A DNA stretch of 64,000 nucleotides, taken from the NCBI GenBank assembly GCA_016858145.1, contig JAEHOE010000138.1, forward strand, positions 186,001 to 250,000, written 5' to 3'. Under the pieces are notes generated by a model. The model ran no database searches and was not told the origin of the DNA. It worked only from the letters and a program-made list of their open reading frames with translations. Source of the DNA: Edaphochlamys debaryana (Eukaryota > Chlorophyta > Chlorophyceae > Chlamydomonadales). Position numbers and translations under genes: made by a program. This document shows positions 23,117-34,636 of this stretch, piece by piece (within the stretch, counting starts at the first letter, position 1; every line of letters starts with the position of its first letter).

Positions 23117-24501
23117 TCAGCCCCTCCCCAGCAGCAGCAGGTGCAGTCGGGCCATGAGCTTGGGACTGCGCTCCGCCAGCGCCTCCACCTGCAGGGGGGG
23201 GGTGGGGGCGAGCAGGAGAGCCATGAGCTCCATAGCCGTGCACCGAAGCCCTCTCAGCTAGCGGGCTTGGCTACGCCGGCGCCCGTCCTACCAGTACACC
23301 CCAGCTCCGCCCCGCCATGCCACCCCGCAACCCCTGACCCTCCCCCTCTCCCCAACCTACCCCCCTAAGCCCCTCCCACCCTCCCCATCCCGCCCCCACC
23401 TGCTCGCTGGGCATCTTGGCCGCATCCCTTCCCACCTCCCACCATGCACCCCTCCCCACCCCTCCCTACCCCTATCCCTACCCCACAACCACCTCCGCAA
23501 CCCCACCTGCTCGCTGGGCACCTTGGCCGCATCCCGCCTGTACAGCGGCTCCAGGGCGGCCAGCATGGTGCCGTACCCACGTGCCTCGGCCCACGCCATG
23601 TCGTCCAGCAGCCGATCGGGGCACGTGGCCGCAACCAACCGCTGCTGCAGGCTGGCGGAGGCGGCGGGCAGCAGCAGGCGGTCCGCCAGCTCGGCGGCGG
23701 GGCGCAGTACGGCGGGCGCGCAGGCCTCCACGACGACGCCGTACATGTACCGCAGCAGCAGTACGAGGGCGTCCGGGTCTACGTCGGGTAGGGCCACCTC
23801 GCGGGACGAGCTGTCTGACATGCCGCTGTCGAAGAGGCGGGCGAAGAAGTCGGAGCGGGCGGCCTGGGGTGAGAAGGGGGGCGTGGAGGGAGGGAGTGGG
23901 AGGCAGGGGGAGGGAAGGCGGGAAGCGGGTTTAGGGATGCGGGTCGGGGGAGGGTGCGGTAGAAGGCGGTAATGCAAGGCGCGAGGGAGAGGGTTTGAGC
24001 ACAACAAAACGCTTGATCTATCCAGTGTCTGTGTGCCGGTAGGCCACATGCGGTGAGGGCTATCTAAGCAGGCAGGGGCGGCGGGAACGATCTGCCTCTA
24101 CGTTGCGTACGTCAGGAGCACTTGTCAAGCTATGACGCAGGTACTCGCCAGGATGGCTCGGTGCGCGGGGAAGGAGCGGCCGCCGGCCACCAGGGTCACG
24201 TCCGAGGTGGCGCCCGGCCGCTCCAGCAGCGCCAGGAGGTCACCGCCCACGCTCTCGCGGGGTGGGGCGGCGGGCGGCGCTTCGGGTGCGGGTGCGGGCA
24301 GGGAGGGGCGGCTGGGCTTGGCCGGCGGCCGGTTCGGCTGGGCTCCCCCGAGGCCCACCTCCACCCGCACGATCAGGGCGCCGTCGCCGGCGCGCAGGAA
24401 TCCCGGCTCGCATGCAAGTCGTGCCAGTGGTATGAACTGGCTGAAGCCCCAGTCAGGCTGCCCGCTCCAGAAGGTGTGTGAGGCCTCTGCAGATGAGTGG
24501 C

Positions 24502-24532
<31 letters not shown>

Positions 24533-25223
24533 TGTTACCGGTGTTGACCCAGCCCGCACGCTCAGTTCCGGCCGGCAGTTACGGCAGTCGACTAGACACG
24601 ATGGACAAAGCGCCCAAGAGCACGTGGGGGCGGCCAGTTGGGATGTTGGGCCAGGCAGGCAGGTGCAGGTCAGGCAGGGCAGGTCCTGGCATGCGCTGGC
24701 ATAGGGTAAAGGCCCTGCCCCGCAAGCGTCTGTTCGTGCGCACCCGTCCTGGTGACGTTCTTGGCCGCATTGCCCATGTTGTAGACCGTGATGGTAAAGC
24801 GCACCGCAACACCCTCGTCCTCATCGAGGTTGTCCTGACACTCCAGGAACAGGGACACGTGCTTCTTTGACCTCGAGTTCTGCTTGGGAAAGCACGTCAG
24901 GCGCCTGCACGCGGGGTGCCAGAGGAGCGCAGGTCTGGCCAGACCACCAAGGGAAGGGGGGGCTGGCGGTTGGGTGTTCGCGGTGACTGCTGCGCAAACC
25001 CCGTGCCTTACCAGGTGTGCCCTCCAGCAGAGAAAGAGGGAGAAAACTGCTTGCTCGTGAGGTGTAGGATGCCGGGCAGCTCCCACTGTGGCAGGGGGGC
25101 ATGCCGACTCGTAAGAAACATGACGGCCCATCGGGACCTGAGTGAGTTCTTGGCGCTAGGCTTCCGTATGAAGGTCTCGTGCCCCTGCCCCGACGCACGA
25201 ACCTCATAGGACGCGGTCGTCAT
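23117..25223 (-). CDS. MATH-BTB (BPM-like) protein copy B, putative CUL3 adaptor
   Basis: Exons 25223-25203, 25085-25012, 24904-24744, 24486-24149, 23863-23507 and 23188-23117 give 340 aa. If the first intron is not removed, the frame stays open and gives 379 aa. MATH domain (about residues 5-120): WELPGILHLTSKQFSPSFSA, GGHTW, LTCFPKQN, HVSLFLECQDNLDEDEG, FWSGQPDWGFSQFIPLA. After a Pro/Ala-rich linker comes BTB: ATSDVTLVAGGRSFPAHRAI, LAARSDFFARLFDSG, LLLRYMYG. A short BACK-like helix region and LMARLHLLLLGRG end it. Such proteins bind CUL3 through BTB and substrates through MATH, for ubiquitination. The intron splitting BTB needs a GC donor (CTG|gcgagt) to keep phase; the nearby GT would break the frame. 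The gene is a tandem duplicate of the broken copy A. A TGTAA on this strand (22594-22590) may be its poly(A) signal. Confidence 0.9.
24501..24565. repeat. GACA microsatellite plus attached dispersed sequence
   Basis: About eight GACA units inside the MATH/BTB intron are followed by gatgttaccggtgttgaccc and agcccgcacgctc. The same combination, with only a few GACA units, occurs at 33639-33682 in a SYLF-gene intron (gatgtttcaggtgatgaccc, aacccgcacgctc). The microsatellite therefore seems to belong to a short dispersed repeat. Confidence 0.65.
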
Positions 25224-26144
25224 GGCCTCGGCAGTTGCCCGCCCGCACCAGCGAACCCGTGCTTAGCGTGCTGATCGGCAAGAGCTTTCAGAAAGTATGA
25301 CGAGTAGCGAGCTATAGGAGTAGCGAGCTATAGCGCGAGTATGTGCGCAATCATTTGAACTCGATGTAGAGCACAACGTCCGTGAATGCAGCAGAGGGTT
25401 AGGTGGTTGATGTCATGCTGGAGCATATGTGCTTCCCAGCAGTCTCCTTGCGGGACTGTGCATGAGTTGGGGCATTTGGCGGGAGCGGACCCTGCGAGCA
25501 CAGAACCCCCGCGCCAGGGCTTCCGCCCATGCAGCACCCACCTATTGCTAGCCTCCTCTTCTGTTGCGGTGTTGTGTGTGGAGAGCCTGGAAGCCGGTTC
25601 TCGAGGACTTCAGAGGGCCCTCTGGCAAGAAAGGGCGCCGCCTAAAGGGGGGCGCGCGTGGGCCCTGTTGGGCGGCATGGGCCCGAGCGTCGCCGACCGT
25701 CGCCAACCCCCGACGTCGCTATATGCTGCCACCCGTTGCGGCCATCAGTACTGCTGTACGCGGTGGAAGTGATTCCGCCGGGGTTACGGTGTGGCGCGGA
25801 TTCCGACCAACCCGTTGTGGCCCTTGGCGCTCTGCTGCACGGCCGACGCTGCCTTCCTGCGGTGAGGTGAAGCAGGGGCAGCCTTCGCTAGGGCAGGCAG
25901 CCATAGGCTGCAAGGCGTTCCCCGGAGGCCGGCGGCAACGGGCGGCATGGGCTTGGGTCTGGGAGCACTCCCAGGTTGAGCACGAGGGCACGCACGGCTT
26001 GGCTCGAGGGCATGGGGCTGAGGGGCCTCGAGTTTACAGAGTATTACGGACCCGGACCATCCCACTTCACATGGGCCCGAGTTGAGGCACACCAATCCCC
26101 AGGACTGACCGCCCCTTGCCCCCAAATGCTTCCTGCACATGGCA
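25224..26144. other. Intergenic region between MATH-BTB copy B and the subtilase
   Basis: This holds the promoter of copy B and the 3' UTR of the subtilase. TTACA at 26034-26038 (TGTAA on the minus strand, 107 nt past the subtilase stop) is a good poly(A) signal. A short direct repeat (gagcgagctatag type) lies near 25300-25335. No gene is seen. Confidence 0.55.
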
Positions 26145-29100
26145 TCAAGCCATTCCGCAGGGGTGCCTCATCAGCGCGAGCACGTCGAGCCGCCCACCCG
26201 TTGCCACGGGGGTGGGGCCGGTGGTGGCGAGGGCTGGCGTGGGGGCAACGGTGGACAGGATGGCGGACCGCAGGGCGGCGCCGCGGCAGGAGCTGTGGGC
26301 GGCCTTGAGCGCTGCGGCGCCGCTGACGTGGGGCGTGGCCTGCGGGTAGGAAGGGACAGGGGAGGGGAGGGATACGACTGGTTGAAGCCCTATTCTTGCC
26401 GTTGTGGCTCACTGCACCAAGGCTAGTTACGCAGCTCGCCTCTGGCCCACCCCTGGCCCCGTGTGCCTTGCCGTACAAGGATCGGGGAGGCGCCAGAGCC
26501 TCATGCCCAACCCCATGCTTGCGTGCCCCCCGCCCCCTTCCCCGCCCCGCCTTGCGGCCTCGCCATCCATACGTACCATGCTCGTCCCGCTGTACGATGC
26601 ATACGAGTTCATGGGGACAGTCGACCAGATGCCGCTGCCGGGGGCCGCCAGATCAACGCTGTACGGCAGTCGGAGGGCGCAGGATCAAGCAGTCAGGATG
26701 GAGAAGGACGACGTGATGAAGGCAGGGTGAGGCCGCCGTGGCTCATTGAGACCACAGAACAGCCCCAGCCGAGGCACACAGCATGCAGAGCACAGCATGC
26801 AGAGCAGTCCCATGGATCCGTCCGGGGCAGTACAGCATGTGGAGCTGCACCAACCAACCTGTTCAGGCCATAGTTGGAAAAACTGGAGCGGGCCCCGGTG
26901 CTGGTGATGGAGGCGACGGCGATGACGTTGGGTTGGTTGTAGGAGGCGGGGTAGTCGGGGACGGCATCGTTGTTGTCTCCCACGCCGTCCGACCCTCCAT
27001 TGCCGGCAGCCTGCAGGTGGAGGACGGCGGGTGACGGGTGGGTTGAGGGGTGGGGTGTGTGCCGCAGAGTGTGCGCACGGGAGGGTTCATGCAGCTTGGC
27101 ATGCAGCGCAACCCCCAAGCGACGGCCGGTCCCGCTCTCGGTGGTTTGCAGTGCAAGGTGCCCGGAACCCAAAGGTGCCCGCCGCCAGTACCCCTCGCAC
27201 CACAATAAACAGGATTCCGGCGGCGTTGGCACGGCCGATGGCGTCAGAAAGGGCCTGCGAGAAGCCGCCACCGCCCCAGGAGTTGGAGGTGGCGACAATG
27301 TCCAGTCCGTGCCGGGTCTTGAGGTCTGCGGGGACGGGGGCGGAAGCACGGAGGCCAGCGGACGGGGGTGGTGGGGCCATGCATCATGAGCTGGTGAGCG
27401 AGCTCGACACCGCAGACTAGGCACAGGGGCCCAAGAGTGGGACCTAGTACGGCAGCAGTGCACAGGAGTGCCGTACGTATGGACGTACCAGTGAAGTAGT
27501 CCACGGCCTTGATGGCAGTGGCGGTCGTACCGCCCTTGCGGCCCAAGAACTAAGGGGGCAGGGGGCGGAGGGGGGTGAGGGGGTTGAGGGCATGTAGGGC
27601 GTCGACCGTCAGGGTAGGGGGCCGGGCGAGGGGGACGGGTGGAGGTGGCGTGGGTGCGCGTGTGGCGGGTGGGTTCAAGCGAGGAAGAAGGAAGGTGTAC
27701 CGGTATCGGTGGTATGCCACGCAAGATTATGTAGCGTATCATGTCCTGTGCCCTTGCGCTCTTATTCAAGGTCCATGCGGGCTGGTTCAATCGCTCTTAC
27801 ACACGCACCTTGCCGCTGATAAGCTTCACATTCCATGCCACACCCGCCACGCCCTGTCCGTTGCCGCCCACGCCACCTGCAGGTCCAGCGAGAGAGCCGA
27901 GCAAGGGGTCGAAGCGGGAAAAGCGCCGGAGGTCCCTGCATCAGGGGAGGCCCGACCAGGCCCAGCCAAGGCCCGGAAAGCCGGCTGTGCCCTGGCCCGC
28001 TCAGCCCCGCGGCCTCACCGATGGTTCCAGCCACGTGGGTGCCGTGGGAGTCCAGGCTGCCCTTCCGGTTGCCTGCGTGCATGTGCGGGGGTGCTGAGAC
28101 CGTAAATTCCGGGGTGAAGGGGGGAGACATTGGGCGGGAGGTTGTGCGAACGGCAAGCCAAGCGCGCCCGCGAGGCACCCTTGCCCCCTGCCCTTGCCGT
28201 CACGGGCCTGCTCGTACCGTCGTACACAGAACGGTCGTTGCCGGCAAAGTCCCAGCCGTTAACGTCATCAACATAGCCTGCGGTATGGATCCAGGGCGTT
28301 CTCCCTCAGGCCTTTGCACACAACTGCCCTATGATCTCATGCTGGAAAAAGGCACGTACGGCAGAACTGTCATAGCATCTGCAGGCCTCTGCTGTGCACG
28401 TGGGGCACCAACACCCGTGTCCCCCACCGTTGCCGTCGTTGTCGATGCCATCCACCGGGTCGAAGGGGTTTGTCCAGATGTTGGCAGCCAGGTCGGGGTG
28501 GGTGGTCTGGATGCCCTGAGGGGCAAACCGGTACCGCTGCCCATCAGCAGCTAGCGCGCAATGCAAGCAAGGCGAGCGAGCTAAGGGCCGGTCGAGCCTG
28601 CATGTGGGCGGGTCAAGCCATACAACTTCATCCCGAAACGCCGTGACTCAAGTACGGTACAGTACCGCGTCCTGCAGCCCTGCGTCACAGGACATCCAGG
28701 GCGTGCCCGGGCCCCGGGGGTGGAGGAGGGTTGCAACTCGACACGCACTATCCGTACTACCTCCGGTGAACTGGGGTGAACAGCGCCCAGTCGAGCGGAG
28801 GAGCCCACGCCTCACCTCGTCGATAATCCCAACGTAAACGGTGCGGCCGCTGCCCGTGAAGCCCTGGGCCCAGGCGGCAGCGGCGTTGGAGCCAAAGGCG
28901 CCCTGCATGCCCCAGAGCCGACCGTCGGTCACAATGGGGTCGTTGGCGGTGAAGCTCGGCTGCGCTGTGGTGTAGACCCAGTTGTACTCTGACAGGGCGG
29001 GGTTTGGATGCAGGGGCGATTGGGGAGAAGGGGGTCGGTTCGGTCTGGCGTGGCGGGTGGCTCGGGTGGCATCTACGGTATCACCCTCGAGGGGTTCAGG

Positions 29101-29706
29101 GGCGAATGGAGGGGACGTGTCTCGACATGTTTCGTGCGCAGGCCCAGAGCAGGCCCAGGCCATGGGCGCCGCCTACAGATGCCCTTATTGATGTCAGTGC
29201 TGCTTGCGCCAGTCAGGGTTTGGGCCTGCTGTGCGAATGCTCGTACTTGCTTAGGACGAACGGGCCTGAGACGGCGGTTGGGCCCCTCTCGGCGGCCCTT
29301 TCGTGGCGAGTATCCAGCCAGCAAAATCCCGATACACCGTCTCACCCGCGAACTCGATAGCGTCGTCGCTCTCCAGGTCCTTCTTGCCCCGGGCCTCGTC
29401 AAAGTCGGCAGCCGAGCCGCGAACGAGGATGAGCTCTTTGCCATCCTTGCCCTTGCGCACGTCTTCGACCTTGCCAACGCGAGCCCTCCCAAGCGCCACG
29501 TTCTTCTTCTCGGAGGACGCTCCGGCCTTGAACTGAATCAGCAACTCCTTCGGGACCCGGTTGAGGCCCGTGGCCGCCGGTCTGTCGTCGTCCTTGAAAC
29601 CGCGCAGGCCTCGTGTGGCCTCTCCCGCGCGTGCCATGGAGATGAGCACAATTGTCAGCAGACCTGCTGCAGAGGTCCTGGGGAGGGTTTGCGGGAGCTT
29701 CGCCAT
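26145..29706 (-). CDS. Secreted subtilisin-like serine protease (peptidase S8)
   Basis: Eleven phase-consistent exons: 29706-29346, 28988-28816, 28515-28428, 28277-28218, 28072-28019, 27876-27809, 27549-27489, 27325-27201, 27010-26859, 26658-26577, 26339-26145; 472 aa. The N-terminus MAKLPQTLPRT + AAGLLTIVLISMARA is a signal peptide, so the enzyme should enter the secretory pathway. An upstream in-frame ATG at 29715 is an alternative. A propeptide of about 100 residues precedes IEFAEYNWVYTT. The catalytic triad is complete: Asp in VYVGIIDEGIQTTHPDL, His in SHGTHVAGTIG, Ser in GTSMATPHVSGAAAL (the junction GTSM|ATPH is an exon border). The oxyanion Asn sits in AAGNGG. DPVDGIDNDGNGYVDD and GWDFAGND suggest calcium-binding loops of the thermitase/fervidolysin type. 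There is no C-terminal extension. Volvocine algae use subtilases to dissolve cell walls and extracellular matrix, but whether this one does so cannot be told from sequence. Confidence 0.93.
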
Positions 29707-30953
29707 GGCGCGCATTTCGCCCGGCATCCCCGAGCCCCCTCGCCGTGAACCCCAAATGACCAGGGAGTATGCCAAAGCTCCAATAACAGTGACCTTAGGG
29801 TCGGAACGTCGCCCAGGCTGCAGCAGTGTCGGTTACCGGCAAACGAACAAAGGGATGGAGTTGCGCCAGGCGTCGTCAGCTGACGCAGCACTGTGGTGGG
29901 AGGCGTGCATAGCGATAATGAGGATCTTGCATGTGGGTATTTATGGCATCGGGGCAAGTCCGATGACGGTACACGCTTGGCCGATGGTGCCCGACTCTTC
30001 GACGCCCAACGGAGACCCGCTGCTGGGTGCACCCAACTACAGAAAGATGCGTGCTGATATCGATGACAACGCGCGTGAGGCTTGCAACAGGAAGTTTCGA
30101 GCCCGTTGCGTCCCAACTAACGTGCCCGTTCGTGCCCATCCGGCCTAGCCCGCCTTTCCTTCTTCCCTCGCTGGCAGCCCTCGCCTGCCCTCGTGCATCT
30201 CTCGACCTGGCGGTCTCCTGTGGGCACCCACTCTGAACCCTTCACCATCACGGGCGCTTTCCTTGCGTTACATACGAATACCGGTTAACTTTGTCACATG
30301 GTCAAGCGTTTGGCAACCCCGCGTCGTACCTAGTCCACACGGGAACCGTTCCAGCCACCTGAAACCCCGCACCAGTAACTCAATCACATACCATCAAAGG
30401 CCGCGCTGCGTATCAGGTGCATTCCGGCGCACCGCAGCGGGCGGGGATCATAGCACAATCAGAGGCCCATCATCATGGGGTGGAGTGTCGAGCCAGCCTC
30501 AAGCCTCCAGCCCTCCCAAACAAGGAGGCACCATAACCTGCAAGCAAATCTGAGGGCATGTTGCAGACGTGACTGACTACCGGTACCGGCAAACGAAAGC
30601 AGACACACCGCATCAATAACCATTTACCATCAACCAACGTGCATTGAACAGCATGACGTATAGTCCAAACGTATCCGCCGCAGCAGATCCCTCCGCTCCC
30701 AGTTGGACCCCGGTACCGGTCGGTCCAACGCCTCCGCCCTTCCTCAACGCACGTGGACCCCGGGACGGCAGAGCTTTTCCGTCTCCCGCCTGCCGCCGCG
30801 CCGCCTCCCTCCTACCTCCCCAAAGCCCGCGGCCATGCTCTCTCGCCGCGTCTTGGCCTGCCAGCCGACCGCTCGCGCTCCACACGCCTCCATCCTCCTG
30901 TCCTGTCCTGACCTCCCGCATCCCCACCGGCACCAGCCGCACTAGCCCCACGC
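29707..30953. other. Intergenic region: subtilase promoter and SYLF 3' flank
   Basis: On the minus strand the stretch CCATAAATACCC (about 29934-29945) is a plausible TATA-like box about 230 bp before the subtilase start. TTACA at 30268-30272 (TGTAA on minus) could end the SYLF transcript with a 3' UTR of about 680 nt. Composition is less GC-rich than in the genes. No coding signal is recognised. Confidence 0.45.
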
Positions 30954-33900
30954 TCAGGCGGGCGTGGGAGTGGGGGTGGGCACGGGTGCGGTGGCGGCGG
31001 ATGTTGCCTCGTCGGCCGGCGCGGGCGCGGCGGGCACCGCGGGAGCCGCTGCGGTCTGCGAGCCGGTGGGCGATCCGCCCTTGCCCGCGGACCCGCGGTT
31101 GAGCCCCCCCGAGCCGCGGTTGAGGCCCGCGGATCCGCGGCCCATGGATGTGCGGCCCATGCCCATGGACTGCCTGGGGGGCAGGAGGGGAGAGGGGGGG
31201 TGCGTGTGTGGGTTGGTGCTAAGGAGTTGGTGCCGCGGAGTCCCGCACCCCGCCCGTGCCTCCACTCCCCCCACCCGCACCCCGCAACGAAGCGCCCCTC
31301 TCGCCCTCGCCTGTGCCGCGCCTCGGCTTCCCCCTCCCCTTCCCTTCCCTCCCCCACCCACCTGTGCAGCACCTCCGCCTCCACCTCAGCCGCCAGCGAC
31401 TTAAGCAGCGCCGCGGCGCGGGCCTGGCCCTCGCGGAAGTCGGCGGGGGTCTCGGTCTTGCCGTGCAGCACCGTGAGGGGCGCAAAGTCCTCATGGTAGA
31501 TCTTCTGCTCGGGGCAGAGGGAATGGGGAGGGGAAAGGGAGGGGGGTGAAACAGAGGGGAGGGAAGGGGAGGGGCTATAGGGGTGTGGGCCGCACCAGTC
31601 TGGCTCCCTCTGCCGTGTGGGCCGTCTTTCCGCGCGCCGATCCTTGGCTCAGACCCTCCTCTGCCTTAGCCCCCCTCCAACTAGGTCGCGGCTCCTCTCC
31701 TAGCCCCCAAGTTGCCATGTTGTCATGCATCCCCCTCCCTGCCTCCCTCCCCAGCCCCCCCACTGCCTCCCCCCCCCACCAGCATGAGCTCATCGTCCAC
31801 CGCCAGGGTGCCGCCTGGGGGGAAGGGGGGGGGAGGGAAAGGGAAGGGGGGGTTACGGATGGGGCCCAGGGAAGAGGGCGCCAGCCGGCCTTCACGAGTC
31901 GAAGACCAGCACCCGTCCATGTCGTGTCCCCCCTCATGACGTGGCCCTCCCCCAACACACGCACGCTCACCGTACACCGACATGTCCACCACCATGAGCG
32001 AGTCGCTGGTGGTGACACGCACACGCCCATACACACACGCTTTCCCCCTCCCGTTTCCCCCCCGCCCCCCCCCTCACCGTACACCGACATGTCCACCACC
32101 ATGAGCGAGTCGCTGATGGTGACGATGCGCATCTTCTCGGGCGGCTTCTGGGGGGTGTCGTCCAGCATGGACACGGAGGTCTGGGGGGGAGAGGGGGGAG
32201 GCGGAGGGGGAGAGGAGAGGGAGCAGGGCTGAGAGCTGGCACCACACCAATGCATGGAGGGCTGAGCGCTTCTGTCCGCTGCATCGGCAAGCGTCCTTCG
32301 GGACCTGCCCCGGACTCCTGCTTTCCCCATGCACAGAGACCATGTGCGTTGCCCTCCCGTGCTGCCCCTCCAGTCCAGGACGAGCATCCCCACGCCCTGC
32401 AGAAACCACCAGCCCCGGGCGCGCGCACACAACCGTCAACCACCTTCTCAACCGCCCAACCACCTCCCCAACCGCCCACCCTGTGCAGCGCCCCCGTGGC
32501 CTTGGTCTCCTTGTTGGCGGTGCCGCACAGCACGGCCGTTATGTCCATGTCCTGACAGGGGGGGGAGGGAGAGAGGGATGGGGGAGGAGGGAGAGGTGTG
32601 CTTGCGCTGAGGGGGGGTCACGTGGGACAGAGGGGGGCGTCGAGACGTGGAGGGCGATGGTGAGGGCTGAACACAGCGTTGGGGCGAGGTGAGGCACCGA
32701 GGGGCACACCCGTGTGTGGGTCGAGACCTCGGCAGCCCGCCCGCCCGAACTGCGTCCCCCTGCCGTCCCCCTGTCGGCTTGACCTCCCCAAGCCTCCCCG
32801 CCCCGCCCCATGACCGCCGTAGTTGTGCCCTCAAACACACCCCGAGCATCCAGATCAGAGCGAAACTATAGACAACTACACAACTGCAAATGGTATCATG
32901 CACCCTGTCCATCTCCCGTGTCGCCTGCAGACTGGCCCGCCACGCACCACCCTCTCGCGTCCACGCCCGCTCAGAAGCGCCCAGAAGCTGTTGTACCTGC
33001 CCCTCCAGCAGCAAGTCCCAAACTGCTCCGCCCCTCCGACCCCCTGGACCATTGCCTGCGGTGCCTCTCCCCCTTGCCAACCCCGCCCCAGGCCCACCCC
33101 TTGCCCAGACCCCCGTCGCAGGCCCCCACCCTCGCCCCCAAGACCCCATTCACCCTTCCCACGATGGTCCCTGTATGTCTCCCCCCCCCTCGCCCCCCAC
33201 CCACCCACCTCGCCCCCCACCCACCCACCTCGCCCCCCACCCACCCACCTCGCCCCCCACCCACCCCCCCTCCCCCCCCAGGCCCCACCCACCCGCCCCA
33301 CGATGGTCCCCGTGTGGCTGCTGACGATGGCGTCCATCTGCGCCTGATCGAACACCGCCAGCATGGTGAAGATGGAGTTGTATCCCAGCTGCAGGCCCAC
33401 GGTCCTGTCAGGGGGGGAGAGGGAAGGGGGGAGGGAAGTGAGCGATGCCGGATACCGGGGGTCGAGGAATCGGGCCCGACTGAGAAAGATAGCACGCATC
33501 AGCACGGCGGGGCGCGGCTTGGCTGCAGAAGGCTTCTAAGACCTGGTCTGCTGCTCTGGACATGGGAGGTGCGGGCTTCATAGCCAGGGCAAGCGGCGGG
33601 CCGAGGGCGGGTGGAACGCCCAGTGGAGAGGGTCACAGTAGACAGACAGATGTTTCAGGTGATGACCCAACCCGCACGCTCCGGAGTGAGTGGCGAGGGG
33701 GGTGGCGACGAGGGTGCCCCAAAGGAGTCTTGCAGGGTCGCATTTGGGTCCTGGACAGATGATGCTTGCTAGGGCGATCCCATTTCGTGCACTCATCCCG
33801 CGACTTACACCTTTGACATCTTCATCAGCACAGGTGATGACAGGATGGGCGTGCCATCCTCCTGGTGGCCAAGGACGCCGTAGGCGACTCCCCCTCCAGT

Positions 33901-34451
33901 CTCAACACCGACGACTGCTGCGGCCTTGTGGGAGTGCATGAGTACCACGCCCTGCGCGGATGGAGGCACGAGAGGGGCGAAGCAGGGTGGGTGCGGCGGT
34001 CGCGCGGTGCACATGGCAAGAGGTCGGGGGATGTATGCCGAGAGCGCCGAATAGGCAGCTCGGTACCGCTACGCCGCCCATGCATTTGGTCCCACAAGCT
34101 GCAGGTTCGACGGTGCTCGTGACGGGCAAGTCAAGGTCGTAGCTGTCGCGGTGCGTGCGTGCGAGCGCGCACTTCGTCGCGCCAGCGCACCCCGCCCCGG
34201 GCTGCTAGTAGCCGCTCGCCCCAGAGACTGAGGCCCTTTGAGACCCTCAGCACAGCCCATCAGAGAAGCCCAACGAGCAAGGCGTCGCAGGACTGGTCAG
34301 CCCGCCCTAAGACTCTGCACATGCGTCCGCTTGCCTTAAGGCTACCGACAACGCCAGGAGTCCACTTTTCCGTGGCCCTCATTTTAATCGCTTCAGACAG
34401 CTTCTCGAGCGTCTGGACTCCGCCCTCGACGAGCTTTTTGGCCCTCGGCAT
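30954..34451 (-). CDS. SYLF/Ysc84-domain lipid-binding protein
   Basis: Exons 34451-34335, 33951-33809, 33404-33293, 32551-32480, 32180-32078, 31814-31780, 31504-31362 and 31173-30954 stay in phase for 314 aa. The order of blocks fits a SYLF (SH3YL1-Ysc84-LEM-FYVE) domain: LVEGGVQTLEKLSEAI, GVVLMHSHKAAAVVGVETGG, PILSSPVLMKMSKVTVGLQL, GYNSIFTMLAVFDQAQMD, DMDITAVLCG, then IYHEDFAPLTVLHGK and a C-terminal helix. SYLF domains bind phosphoinositides and membranes, and in fungi and animals act with actin and endocytosis. No SH3 or FYVE domain is attached here. The tail is a low-complexity GSAGLNRG repeat and PTPTPTPA. The first intron needs a GC donor (AAG|gcaagc) to stay in phase. A fragment of exon 5 with its donor is repeated at 31971-32015 inside intron 5. 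Function in this alga is not known. Confidence 0.87.
33191..33266. repeat. 20-bp tandem repeat in a SYLF intron
   Basis: Nearly four perfect copies of cgccccccacccacccacct lie within the intron between exons 3 and 4 of the SYLF gene. It is probably a simple pyrimidine-tract expansion. Confidence 0.9.
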
Positions 34452-34636
34452 TTTGGCACTCTTGAGAGGTTACAGGGATGTTTGACTGTTATGTCTGCGG
34501 CAATTTGCGTTAGGCTAGAGTCTGAAGTCGTTGTGAACACGGAGCTTGCCCCCAACTCCAGAGCTGGAGTGCGTGCCCCATTCCGGCATGTGCGTCCGTG
34601 CTGGTCCAGCTCAGCCGGTGCGGCCCCTCGACACCT

